In this document: piece by piece, positions 24,181-32,919 of the stretch | Layout: the number at the start of each line of letters is the position of its first letter | Numbering within the stretch: position 1 is the first letter of the stretch | From: an uncultured Flavobacteriales bacterium | Lineage (GTDB): Bacteria > Bacteroidota > Bacteroidia > Flavobacteriales > JBLHRE01 | Direction of reading: 5' to 3' | Length of the DNA stretch: 64,000 nt | Assembly: GCA_937139155.1 (NCBI GenBank) | Contig: CAKZPI010000026.1 | Span: 1-64,000 of the forward strand | Translations under genes and position numbers: made by a program | The notes under the pieces: generated by a model | Database searches by the model: none | Told to the model about the DNA's origin: nothing | What the model saw: only the letters and a program-made list of their open reading frames with translations

Positions 24181-24516
24181 GGAGTCGAGAATCGGGAGTT
24201 GGGAGTCGAGGTTATGAGAGTGACTGGTGACTAGTGACTAGTGACTGGATGCCTTGAAATTGAGCATCTTAACTCCTGAACTTGCCAGTAGCAAAAAGCC
24301 AACAGCCGGTGGAGTATTAGGTAATAGGAAATAGGTAATAGGAAATAGGACCCTTGACTCTGCCTTTTAAATCCGACTCAACAACTAAACACCTAAACGA
24401 CTCAACAATTCCATCAACCATCAACTCTGAGTGACTAGTGACTAGTAACTGGATGTCCTGTGAAATTGAGCACTTTACCAACTCAAGGACCAATTAATTC
24501 TATCAATCATAAACGC
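24181..24516 (+). repeat. Composite microsatellite repeat, locus 2
   Basis: No gene is seen in 24097-24619. The order of parts is the same as at locus 1. It starts with a fourth heptamer set, GGAGTCG, AGAATCG, GGAGTTG, GGAGTCG (24181-24208). GTGACTR follows four times (24220-24247), then a GATGCCTTGAAATTGAGCAT block, the AACAGCCGGTGG spacer, five heptamers alternating GTAATAG and GAAATAG (24314-24348), and four octamers (24374-24405). GTGACTR comes three more times (24431-24451), and then the 50-base block identical to 21611-21660. The repeat orientation is the same as at locus 1. Confidence 0.85.
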
Positions 24517-24619
24517 TAAACCATCAACTCTGAGTGATTGGATGTTTTTTACCCGTAAAATGGATTCTTACTGCCCGAGGAGGGTAGCTTGGGTGAATTT
24601 TTACTTAACCGTTCAAAGC

Positions 24620-24994
24620 CTATCCTTCTGACCTAAGGATTTTTTCCATTTTCCGGCCTTTGGCAAGCTCATCTACTAACTTATCTAAATACCTTACCTG
24701 ACGAGTTAGGTCGTTATTAATCTCTTCAATCCGGTACCCACAAATCACACCTTTAATAAGAGGTGCATTGGCGTTTATTTCCGCCTTTTCAAAAAAGGTT
24801 TGAAAACTCACCTTCTCATCAATCATGCCTTGAATCTTTGAATCGTCAAAGCCGGTAAGCCATTCTATTACCTCATGAAGCTCTTCAATGGTTCTGCCCT
24901 TTTTTTCAACCTTGCTTACATAGTGTGGATACACCGAAGCAAAAGTCATTTTTGCGATTCGCTCATTATGTTCAGGAGTAGGCTTCATGGCCAT
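24620..24994 (-). CDS. DUF2200 domain protein
   Basis: This 124-residue protein matches DUF2200: an N-terminal HNERIAKMTFASVYPHYVSK, a core VIEWLTGFDDSKIQGMID, and NANAPLIKGVICGYRIEEI, with a C-terminal helical tail (IRYLDKLVDELAKGRKM-like). These small cytoplasmic proteins are widespread, and function is unknown. It stands alone and reads away from the DPP-IV gene, with a TATATTTG -7 box 29 bp upstream. It marks the right border of the accessory region. Confidence 0.88.
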   Translation of the reverse strand: MAMKPTPEHNERIAKMTFASVYPHYVSKVEKKGRTIEELHEVIEWLTGFDDSKIQGMIDEKVSFQTFFEKAEINANAPLIKGVICGYRIEEINNDLTRQVRYLDKLVDELAKGRKMEKILRSEG

Positions 24995-25022
24995 AATCTT
25001 GGTATTTTAGTTCTTGAAAAAG

Positions 25023-25030
25023 CAAATATA
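25023..25030 (-). promoter_or_regulatory. Bacteroidota -7 box for DUF2200
   Basis: The minus strand reads TATATTTG, an exact TAnnTTTG match, 29 bp before the DUF2200 start, predicting a leader of about 20 nt. No clear -33 element is seen. Confidence 0.5.
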
Positions 25031-25102
25031 TCGGTCTTTTCGAAGAAACTAAATGAGGAAAGCTTGAAGAAATCCTAAACACCTCAAAAAGAGATGAAAA
25101 CA

Positions 25103-25138
25103 AAAAACCCTCTCCATACCTAGTACGGGAGGGTTTTT
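25103..25138. terminator. Hairpin with A and T flanks between two divergent genes
   Basis: In the 346-bp gap 24995-25340, a perfect 10-bp inverted repeat (25103-25112 with 25129-25138, aaaaaccctc / gagggttttt) can act as a terminator in either direction. Both neighbouring genes read away from it, so it ends neither. It may end an unseen small transcript or act as an attenuator for the peptidase gene. The rest of the gap holds two promoter boxes and nothing else. Confidence 0.6.
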
Positions 25139-25313
25139 CGGCTGCTTGAATATAGGTTTTACCCTAAATCAAAAAGTAATAATCCCCATTACTTACCTTT
25201 TGACAGTTCAAACATACGGAGCATTGTTCTTATTTCTAGTCCAAGTTTTTCCCAAAAATCACATTTCCAAAATCACATCTTTGAAGGGGAACCACAAAAA
25301 ACTTATTTTCGCC

Positions 25314-25321
25314 CGAATCAG
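25314..25321 (+). promoter_or_regulatory. TATTTTCG box upstream of the DPP-IV-type gene
   Basis: TATTTTCG lies 19 bp before the start codon. The same octamer lies 20 bp before the first POT gene and 16 bp before bshB1, and upstream of mscS. It looks like a variant of the -7 box TAnnTTTG. Confidence 0.4.
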
Positions 25322-25340
25322 TTTTAACCTAGACCTATTC

Positions 25341-27506
25341 ATGAAATATCTTTTTACCCTCGGCCTAAGCCTTGTCATGGGAATTTCTGCCATCGGACAA
25401 GACCAGGAAATCACCCTAAAAGACATCTGGAAATCGTCCACATTCAGCCAAAACTATGTCTATGGTTTGCGGTCGATGAACAATGGAAAAAATTACACCC
25501 GCATCGGAAGGTCAGAAAAAGGCCAAAGCATCGAAATGTATGCCTACCGAAATGGAAAGAAGGTAAAAGACCTCCTGAAACCCGGAGCCTTTCCACATAG
25601 GTTTGGGGCTTATCAGTTCTCAGCTGATGAATCAAAGCTTCTTCTAGCAACGGAAACCGAGGCCATTTACAGGCACTCTTCCAAATCTGTCTATTATATA
25701 TATGACCTTAAAAAGGAAGAGTTTGAACGCCTTTCTGAGGGCAAGCAAATGTTTGCCACCTTTTCTCCAGAAGCCAACCAAGTGGCTTTTGTGAGAGACA
25801 ATAACCTTTTTGTGAAAGACCTAAACTCTGGAAAGGAAACCCAAATCACCCTCGACGGTGAGAAAAATAAAATCATCAACGGTGGAACCGATTGGGTTTA
25901 TGAAGAAGAATTTGCCTTCGACAAAGCCTTTTTCTGGTCGCCAGACGGCAAAAAAATTGCCTATTACCGCTTTGACGAAACCGCAGTTCCTGAGTTTTCC
26001 ATGGATATGTTCCAAGGCGACCTCTACCCTAGCCAATACCGTTTCAAATACCCAAAAGCTGGTGAAACCAATTCAAAGGTGAGCATTCATGTTTACACCC
26101 TTGAATCAAAATCTACTTCAAATGTGCAGTCTAGTTTGACAGGAGAAGATCTATACATCCCTAGAATCAAATGGACCCAAGACCCTAACTTGCTTTGTGT
26201 ACAACGTCTTAACAGGCACCAAAACAAACTTGAATTCATCTGGGTGAACACCGCAACCGGTGATGAAAATGTGGTTCATACCGAAACGGATGAGGCTTAT
26301 GTTGACGTAACCGATGATCTTACCTTCCTCAAAGATGGCTCAGGCTTCATTCTTTCCAGCGAAAAGTCAGGTTACAACCATTTGTACCGTTTTGATATGA
26401 ATGGAAATGAACTCAACCAAATTACAAAAGGAGATTTTGATGTTACCAGCTTCTACGGGGTAGATGCCAAAGAAGAATATCTGTATTACGCTTCCGCGGA
26501 AACCTCTCCAATGCAAAGACAAATTTATCGTGTGAAATTGGATGGTTCACAGAAAGAAAGCATTGTAAGCACTCCGGGAACCAACTCTGCCAATTTCTCT
26601 TCTGGAATGAGGTATTTCATCAATACCCATTCTGACGCCAACTCTCCCTATACCTATACCCTTCATGAATCCGACGGAAGTCAAAAGCGTGTGATTGAAG
26701 CCAACGAGGAGATCAAAGAAAGAATGGCCAAATTCGGATTGTCTAAGAAAGAATTCTTCTCCTTCACTACTGAAGACAATATCGACTTGAACGGATACTT
26801 GATTAAGCCCAAAGATTTTGATCCTACCAAAAAATACCCCGTTTTCATGTTTGTCTATGGTGGTCCGGGTTCACAAATGGTAACCGATTCCTGGGGCGGG
26901 TCAAACTATTTCTGGTTTCAAATGCTGGCACAACAAGGGTACATTGTGGCCTGTGTTGACAATAGAGGAACCGGAGCTAGAGGAAGAGATTTTAAAAAAT
27001 GTACCTATCAAGAATTGGGTAAGCTAGAAACACAAGACCAAATTCAGGCCGCAAAATATCTTGGAAATCAAGATTATGTAGATGCTGACCGAATCGGAAT
27101 TTTTGGATGGAGCTATGGAGGCTATATGTCCTCACTTTGCCTTACCAAAGGGGCTGAGTTCTTTAGCCTAGCCATTGCCGTTGCCCCAGTAACAAACTGG
27201 AGGTATTACGACACCATTTACACTGAGCGCTATATGAGAACTCCTCAAGAAAACGCCAGCGGTTACGATGATAATTCACCCATTAACCACGTTGAGAAAA
27301 TGCAGGGAGATTATCTTTTGGTTCACGGCTCAGCAGATGACAATGTGCATTACCAGAACACCATGGAGATGATTAGAGCCATGGTAGATGCTGATGTTCA
27401 ATACGACCTTTTCATCTATCCGGATAAAAACCACGGCATTTATGGTGGGAATACACGCTACCACCTCTACACTAAGATGACCAACTTCATCACTGAAAAC
27501 CTATAA
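25341..27506 (+). CDS. Dipeptidyl-peptidase IV type serine peptidase (S9B), exported
   Basis: The start at 25341 gives an immediate signal peptide (MKYLFTLGLSLVMGISAIGQ); a longer frame from 25146 lacks one. The 721-residue protein has an N-terminal beta-propeller (about residues 40-470), with the DWVYEEEF segment whose Glu pair anchors substrate N termini. A C-terminal alpha/beta hydrolase follows with catalytic Ser in FGWSYGGYMSS (about 590), Asp in HGSADDNVH (about 666) and His in KNHGIYGG (about 698). It would remove N-terminal dipeptides, often after proline or alanine, in the periplasm. Two di/tripeptide transporters follow at once, consistent with peptide salvage. Confidence 0.95.
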   Translation: MKYLFTLGLSLVMGISAIGQDQEITLKDIWKSSTFSQNYVYGLRSMNNGKNYTRIGRSEKGQSIEMYAYRNGKKVKDLLKPGAFPHRFGAYQFSADESKLLLATETEAIYRHSSKSVYYIYDLKKEEFERLSEGKQMFATFSPEANQVAFVRDNNLFVKDLNSGKETQITLDGEKNKIINGGTDWVYEEEFAFDKAFFWSPDGKKIAYYRFDETAVPEFSMDMFQGDLYPSQYRFKYPKAGETNSKVSIHVYTLESKSTSNVQSSLTGEDLYIPRIKWTQDPNLLCVQRLNRHQNKLEFIWVNTATGDENVVHTETDEAYVDVTDDLTFLKDGSGFILSSEKSGYNHLYRFDMNGNELNQITKGDFDVTSFYGVDAKEEYLYYASAETSPMQRQIYRVKLDGSQKESIVSTPGTNSANFSSGMRYFINTHSDANSPYTYTLHESDGSQKRVIEANEEIKERMAKFGLSKKEFFSFTTEDNIDLNGYLIKPKDFDPTKKYPVFMFVYGGPGSQMVTDSWGGSNYFWFQMLAQQGYIVACVDNRGTGARGRDFKKCTYQELGKLETQDQIQAAKYLGNQDYVDADRIGIFGWSYGGYMSSLCLTKGAEFFSLAIAVAPVTNWRYYDTIYTERYMRTPQENASGYDDNSPINHVEKMQGDYLLVHGSADDNVHYQNTMEMIRAMVDADVQYDLFIYPDKNHGIYGGNTRYHLYTKMTNFITENL

Positions 27507-27562
27507 TCAAACCAAAATTAGGATTGGGGCATGAACTTTGTCTCAGTCCTCTTTTAAATTTC

Positions 27563-27570
27563 TATTTTCG
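27563..27570 (+). promoter_or_regulatory. TATTTTCG box upstream of the first POT gene
   Basis: The octamer lies 20 bp before the start codon, matching the placement seen at the DPP-IV-type gene. Confidence 0.4.
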
Positions 27571-27590
27571 GCAACCACAAAAATTAGTTC

Positions 27591-29480
27591 ATGGAAAACA
27601 GGAAAGAACTCTTCGGCCACCCAATGGGCCTCTTCGTACTCTTCTTCACAGAAATGTGGGAGCGTTTCTCTTATTATGGAATGCGCGCCATTCTGGTGCT
27701 TTACATGGTAGAATCAACCACCGTTGATAATGCCGGTCTCGGCTGGGAAAAAGGTGATGCCTTGGCCCTTTACGGCTGGTATACCATGCTGGTTTATGTA
27801 ATGAGTATTCCTGGAGGTATTATCGCAGATAAATTCCTCGGACAAAAACGAGCCGTACTAATCGGTGGGCTAATTCTGGTTGCAGGACATAGCGTCTTGG
27901 CCATTGAACAGCCTTGGGCCTTCTATACCGGTCTGGCCTTAATTGTTCTTGGAGTAGGTGGACTAAAGCCTAATATTTCAACCATGGTAGGTGGCCTCTA
28001 CAAGCAAGGAGACATCCGTCGTGATATGGGCTTTACCATTTTCTACATTGGTATCAACGTAGGTGCTGCGGCATCTGCCCTTCTTGTTGGTTGGTTAGGA
28101 CAAACCCATGGATGGCATTACGGTTTCGGTCTAGCCGGAATTGGTATGCTTCTCGGGCAAGTGGTTTATATGGCCGGACAAAAACACCTTGAGGGTGTTG
28201 GTGAGCCTCCTACCGAAGAAGAAAAAAGAAATTCTGACGACTCCCTTGGAAGGCTCTTCAAAAAAATGCTTTCCGGAGGACTTCCTCTAATTGTATACCT
28301 GCTCTGCTCTGCCCTATCCGTTTACATTCTAGTTGACCTTAGCATTGGCTACGGATTGCTTGGATTGTTCCTTTCTTTAGTTGTAGGACTTATGATGTCT
28401 ATTTACCGAGAACTAAATGAGGAGGAGAAAGACCGTTTCTTGGTTCTGCTCATTTCCTTCTTAATTGTAATTGTTTTCTGGGGAGCCTTTGAACAAGCTG
28501 GAGGGCTTATGAATATTTACACCGAAGAAAAGGTGAACCGTACCCTAATGGGCTACGAAATCCCAGCCTCCGTTTTCCAGTCAGTAAACGCCATTTTCAT
28601 CATTCTCTTTGGAACGGCTGTGGCTAAGTTTTGGGCCTGGAAAAAACGCAAAGGCAAAGAGTCATCTTCTCTTTATAAAATGGCCATTGGTACCATTGTA
28701 ATGGGAATCGGGTTCTTATTTATGGCCAAGGCCAGTCTTGAAGTTCTATCTTCAGGGGAAGCCGCTTTGGTTTGGATCATCTTGGCTTATTTATTCCATA
28801 CAATTGGTGAACTTTCTGCCTCACCCGTTGCCCTATCCTTTATCACCAAGCTTGCTCCGGTTAAGTATGTTTCCATTATGATGGGAGTTTATTTTGCCGC
28901 CACAGGATTAGGAAATAAAGTCGCAGGGGCCATCGGCGAAAGCGCTCAAATGGAAAATGCCAAAGTTGAAATGGTAGCCGACTATGACTATTTGAACAAT
29001 ACGGTTCACGATACCATTCTTGACTCAGCCAAAAACTTTACGGTACAAGGTCATATTTACCCCCTTGATGGTGAATACAGAATCACGGACACCCTTGGAA
29101 ACCCATTGGTTGGAAACCTAATTTCTCTTTCTGACTCTAACTGGACCATCATCCGTGAGACCATGGAAGGAGAAGAGGAAGCTACCCAGGAAAATCCTTA
29201 CCACGTGAACATTCTTTTTGAGAATGAAAAGGAGCTTGAGAAGCTTAAAATTGATTCAAACCACGATGTAAACATCAAGAAATACGAAGGCACCATAGAA
29301 GTCTTTGAAGTTGCCAACCAAAAAGAACTTAAGACCTTTATTATGATTACCATCATCACCGGTCTATTTGGTTTTGTACTCATCCTATTCTTGAAAAAAC
29401 TTAAAAAGCTTACCCACGGTATTGAAGAACGTGAAGGAAAGCATGACATCACAGATCACGGAGAAGTTTTAGACGAATAA
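27591..29480 (+). CDS. POT-family peptide transporter with a large periplasmic insert
   Basis: This 629-residue MFS protein begins HPMGLFVLFFTEMWERFSYY, whose E-x-x-E-R motif couples protons, and has the PTR signature FYIGINVGAAAS with GLAGIGMLLG. It imports di- and tripeptides with protons. An insert of about 125 residues (about 460-580), largely acidic and soluble, sits before the last membrane helix, presumably outside the cytoplasmic membrane. The following paralogue lacks it. A short 13 bp gap separates them. Confidence 0.93.
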   Translation: MENRKELFGHPMGLFVLFFTEMWERFSYYGMRAILVLYMVESTTVDNAGLGWEKGDALALYGWYTMLVYVMSIPGGIIADKFLGQKRAVLIGGLILVAGHSVLAIEQPWAFYTGLALIVLGVGGLKPNISTMVGGLYKQGDIRRDMGFTIFYIGINVGAAASALLVGWLGQTHGWHYGFGLAGIGMLLGQVVYMAGQKHLEGVGEPPTEEEKRNSDDSLGRLFKKMLSGGLPLIVYLLCSALSVYILVDLSIGYGLLGLFLSLVVGLMMSIYRELNEEEKDRFLVLLISFLIVIVFWGAFEQAGGLMNIYTEEKVNRTLMGYEIPASVFQSVNAIFIILFGTAVAKFWAWKKRKGKESSSLYKMAIGTIVMGIGFLFMAKASLEVLSSGEAALVWIILAYLFHTIGELSASPVALSFITKLAPVKYVSIMMGVYFAATGLGNKVAGAIGESAQMENAKVEMVADYDYLNNTVHDTILDSAKNFTVQGHIYPLDGEYRITDTLGNPLVGNLISLSDSNWTIIRETMEGEEEATQENPYHVNILFENEKELEKLKIDSNHDVNIKKYEGTIEVFEVANQKELKTFIMITIITGLFGFVLILFLKKLKKLTHGIEEREGKHDITDHGEVLDE

Positions 29481-29493
29481 AAATTCTTTTGAA

Positions 29494-31062
29494 ATGACCA
29501 GTCCTAAAACCCTAATCGGCCACCCAGCCGGATTGTTTGTACTGTTCTTTACCGAAATGTGGGAGAGGTTTTCCTATTACGGAATGCGGGCCATTTTGGT
29601 GCTATTCTTAGTATCAACCGCTTCCGAAGGAGGTTTCAACTGGAGCCGGGCAGATGCCCTCACCCTTTATGGAATCTACACAGGCTTGGTTTATCTCACC
29701 CCCATTTTTGGTGGAATACTTGCGGATAAATTCTGGGGATTTAGGAAAGCTGTGGTAATTGGTGCCGGACTCATGACTGCAGGGCATGCAGCCATGGCTT
29801 TTGAAACGGAGTTCACCTTTTATTTAGGACTGGCATTGTTGGTTTTAGGAAATGGAGCCTTCAAACCCAATATTTCATCCATGGTTGGGCAACTTTATCC
29901 TGAAGGTTCGGGTAAAAAGGATTCGGCTTACACCATTTTTTACATGGGAATCAATGCCGGAGCATTTTTAGGAATCCTGATTTGCGGTTACTTGGGTGAG
30001 CAAGTAGGTTGGTCATACGGGTTTGGAGCCGCTGGTATTTTCATGCTATTCGGTCTTCTCCAATTTCAATTTGCCCAGAAACTATTTGGTTCAATTGGAG
30101 AAAAACCCCAAAAATCAACCGAACATGATAGCCTTGATGCTGAAATTGTTCAGGAAGCTCAGATTGACCTCGACCCCATGGACAAAACCCCAGCTAAGAT
30201 TGAAAGAGACCGGTTAATCGTCATTGGGGTGCTGGCCTTCTTCACCATCTTTTTCTGGATGGCCTTTGAACAAGCCGGAGGAACCATGACCGTTTTTGCT
30301 GCCGATTATACCGATCGAAGCTTGGATACAGATTTAGCCGTGAACAGCTTTCGCTGGATAAGTTTTGCATTTACCATCATTCCGATTGTAATCCTATCCA
30401 TCGTCTTGTTTGGTTTGGCAAAGCAACTTTTCGCCCAATACCCCTTGACCATAATTTTCACCCTATTAAGTTTCCTAATCATTTGGGGAGTCATGGTCTT
30501 CATCAACAAATCAAATTTTGAGTCAGATACCCTTGAAGTCCCTGCATCTTGGTTTTCGACCTTAAATTCCTTTTTCATTATTTCCTTAGCTCCTCTTTTC
30601 TCAAAACTTTGGGAAAGGCTGGCTAAAAACGGTGGAGGTCCCTCAGGTCCGGTTAAATTTGCCATTGGTTTAATTTTACTTGGACTAGGATTTGGAGCCC
30701 TTTCATTTGGAGCTGCTCCTATTGAACAAGGGGCTCAAACCGCTTCGGTTAGCATGATTTGGCTTTGCTTGGCTTATTTCCTGCATACCCTTGGTGAGCT
30801 TTGCGTTTCGCCCGTAGGACTTAGTTTTGTGAACAAACTATCTCCTAAAAGGTTGCTGGGAATGATGTTTGGAATTTGGTTTTTGGCAAACTTTGTGGCC
30901 AATACCCTTGCGGGGATTAGCGGTTCATTTATTGACAGAATCTCAGAGGCCTCTTCCCTATCTGGGTTCTTTTCAATTTTCCTATTCTCATCCATTGGAG
31001 CAGCCTTGATTTTACTGATCCTGAATAAAAAATTAGTTCGGATGATGCACGGGGTGAACTAA
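29494..31062 (+). CDS. POT-family peptide transporter, second copy
   Basis: This 522-residue protein opens with nearly the same sequence as its upstream paralogue (HPAGLFVLFFTEMWERFSYY) and shares FYMGINAGAFLGI and GAAGIFMLFG. It has about 14 membrane helices. It differs in lacking the long insert and in a charged cytoplasmic loop (about 205-245). The pair arose by tandem duplication and probably differ in substrate range. A thioredoxin-like gene begins 28 bp downstream. Confidence 0.93.
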   Translation: MTSPKTLIGHPAGLFVLFFTEMWERFSYYGMRAILVLFLVSTASEGGFNWSRADALTLYGIYTGLVYLTPIFGGILADKFWGFRKAVVIGAGLMTAGHAAMAFETEFTFYLGLALLVLGNGAFKPNISSMVGQLYPEGSGKKDSAYTIFYMGINAGAFLGILICGYLGEQVGWSYGFGAAGIFMLFGLLQFQFAQKLFGSIGEKPQKSTEHDSLDAEIVQEAQIDLDPMDKTPAKIERDRLIVIGVLAFFTIFFWMAFEQAGGTMTVFAADYTDRSLDTDLAVNSFRWISFAFTIIPIVILSIVLFGLAKQLFAQYPLTIIFTLLSFLIIWGVMVFINKSNFESDTLEVPASWFSTLNSFFIISLAPLFSKLWERLAKNGGGPSGPVKFAIGLILLGLGFGALSFGAAPIEQGAQTASVSMIWLCLAYFLHTLGELCVSPVGLSFVNKLSPKRLLGMMFGIWFLANFVANTLAGISGSFIDRISEASSLSGFFSIFLFSSIGAALILLILNKKLVRMMHGVN

Positions 31063-31090
31063 TCCCATGCATCTTCCGTATTTTCAGCCT

Positions 31091-31627
31091 ATGAAAAATC
31101 TTTTCCTCCTTATCGCCATCTTCATCGGCTTAAGCCAAAGCCAAGCTCAGAAAGTTGAGTGGATGAGTTTTGAAGAAGCAGTTGAAGCCAATGAGAAAGA
31201 ACCAAGAAAGCTCTTAATTGACGTTTATACGGATTGGTGTGGTTGGTGCAAAAAGATGGATAAGGATACCTATGCCCATCCAATTATTGCCAAATACATC
31301 AATGAAAACTACTATCCGGTGAAATTCAATGCGGAAACCACCGATACCATTGTGCTTTTCGATACTCTAATCTTTGTAAACCCTAATCCAAAAGGAAGAA
31401 GAAGCTCACACCAGCTTGCTGTTTCACTGCTTGGAGGCAAAATGTCTTACCCTACTACCTTATTCATGAATGAGGAGGTTAAGATCCTTCAGAAGGTACC
31501 AGGCTATCTTGATGCCAAGGCCATTGAGCCCATTTTATACTACTTCAATGAGGATGGCCACCTGACGGTTCCTTACGAGGAGTTCAAGAAAAATTTTGAC
31601 TCTTTCATAAAGGAAGAAGAGGAATAA
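31091..31627 (+). CDS. Exported thioredoxin-like protein
   Basis: The start at 31091 is chosen over 31067 because it opens the signal peptide (MKNLFLLIAIFIGLSQSQA). The 178-residue protein has a thioredoxin fold with YTDWCGWCKKMDKDTY (CGWC active site, about residues 50-53), a central loop of about 35 residues that includes RRSSHQLA, and a cis-Pro strand in MSYPTTLFMN. It probably reduces or isomerises disulfides in the periplasm. It is read in the same direction as the transporters. No partner membrane reductase is close by. Confidence 0.88.
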   Translation: MKNLFLLIAIFIGLSQSQAQKVEWMSFEEAVEANEKEPRKLLIDVYTDWCGWCKKMDKDTYAHPIIAKYINENYYPVKFNAETTDTIVLFDTLIFVNPNPKGRRSSHQLAVSLLGGKMSYPTTLFMNEEVKILQKVPGYLDAKAIEPILYYFNEDGHLTVPYEEFKKNFDSFIKEEEE

Positions 31628-31813
31628 ACCGCCTTATAACCTCAAAGGCTTTCCCCTAAGGAGGATGCTGTTTATATGGACAGGTATAGCTGTGTCTGAA
31701 ACCTAAGCTTACCAGAACCAGCACCAAAACCCCATCCTTTTTTTGGCATCAGCTCAATTCACCCCTCTTCGGTTAAGTAAGTTGGCGAAACTTTACAGTC
31801 CAGTACACGTACA

Positions 31814-31821
31814 TATTTTCG
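31814..31821 (+). promoter_or_regulatory. TATTTTCG box upstream of mscS
   Basis: The octamer lies 56 bp before the start codon, farther than at the other three genes where it occurs. The rest of 31628-31877 shows no gene. Confidence 0.3.
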
Positions 31822-31877
31822 AAAATTAATTTGCGTTTCATTTGCTGAGCCATTAATTTCAGCCAAAACCCAAGCTC

Positions 31878-32885
31878 ATGCCCCAAAGCAATAAACTAGT
31901 AGATAGCCTATCTGAAAAAATGGTTTCAGATACCACTGCCGCCCAGGAGGCAACCAATAAATCGGAAAAAAGTTCAGAAGCGGAAACAGCAGTTGAGCTG
32001 GTAGTAGACAAAGTAGATTCATGGATTGACGGATTCGTTTCCATGATTCCGAACATGATTGTTTCAATCATCCTTTTTGTTGTCTTTTTATTGTTGGCAA
32101 AACTGGTTCAAAAAGGAGTTATGAAGCTTATCCGCAAGACCTCTGATAACCGGGTTCTTCATAATTTGTTTACCACCATCGTCTATTACCTGGTTTTGGG
32201 TCTAGGCCTGTTCATTATTCTTGGCATTCTAAAATTAGATAAGGCAGTAACCAGCCTATTGGCGGGTGTTGGGGTTGTTGGTTTGGCTTTAGGTTTTGCC
32301 TTTCAAGACATTGCTGCCAACTTTGTAAGTGGAATCATTTTGGCATTCCGTAGGCCCTTTGAAATTGAAGACATCGTTCAAATCAAAGGATTCATGGGCC
32401 CCGTTAGTCGAACCAACCTCAGGGTGACCGTGGTAGAAACCTTTCAAGGACAGGAGGTTTACATTCCCAATAAAGATGTTCTTCAGGCTCCGATTATTAA
32501 TTATTCCAAACTCGGTTACCGGAGGATTGATCTTGAAATTGGAGTCTCATATGGAGACGATTTGGAAAAGGTTGAAAAGGTAGTTCTAAATGCCATTAAG
32601 GATAAGGAGTGGTTAATTCGGAAGGAGGATTTGATTTTCTGTTATACGGGTTATGGAGACTCCTCCATTAACCTTGAAGTCAAATTCTGGATTAAGTATC
32701 CTACAGAACCTGGCTTCTTAGAATTCCGTTCCGATGCCATTAAGACCATTAAGAAAGCCTTTGACGAAAACGAGATCACCATTCCATTCCCAATCCGAAC
32801 CTTGGATTTTGGGATTAAAGGGGGCGAGCCAATTTCGGCTCATAAAATTTCGCTTAAGTCCATGGACGGAAAAGATGAGGAATAA
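31878..32885 (+). CDS. mscS: Small-conductance mechanosensitive channel (MscS family)
   Basis: This 335-residue protein has an acidic N-terminal tail (about residues 1-45), then three membrane helices with the pore-lining third helix carrying GVGVVGLALGFAFQDIAANF, and a C-terminal beta domain with FEIEDIVQI and NYSKLGYRRIDLEIGVSYGD. It opens under membrane tension to release solutes during osmotic downshock. A terminator follows at once. The N-terminal extension is longer than E. coli MscS. The gene stands alone. Confidence 0.93.
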   Translation: MPQSNKLVDSLSEKMVSDTTAAQEATNKSEKSSEAETAVELVVDKVDSWIDGFVSMIPNMIVSIILFVVFLLLAKLVQKGVMKLIRKTSDNRVLHNLFTTIVYYLVLGLGLFIILGILKLDKAVTSLLAGVGVVGLALGFAFQDIAANFVSGIILAFRRPFEIEDIVQIKGFMGPVSRTNLRVTVVETFQGQEVYIPNKDVLQAPIINYSKLGYRRIDLEIGVSYGDDLEKVEKVVLNAIKDKEWLIRKEDLIFCYTGYGDSSINLEVKFWIKYPTEPGFLEFRSDAIKTIKKAFDENEITIPFPIRTLDFGIKGGEPISAHKISLKSMDGKDEE

Positions 32886-32916
32886 AAAAAGGCCGGTTAA
32901 ATTTCCGACCCTTTTT
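32884..32916. terminator. Bidirectional terminator between mscS and a T9SS protein gene
   Basis: A run of A, then GGCCGG, a loop, CCGACC and a run of T forms a hairpin with one bulge. Two convergent genes end on either side, so it can serve both. Confidence 0.75.
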
Positions 32917-32919
32917 AAA

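Noticed and set aside
25146..25340. Longer N terminus of the DPP-IV-type protein
   Set aside because: The extra 65 residues have no homology pattern and would bury the signal peptide; the promoter box also lies inside them.
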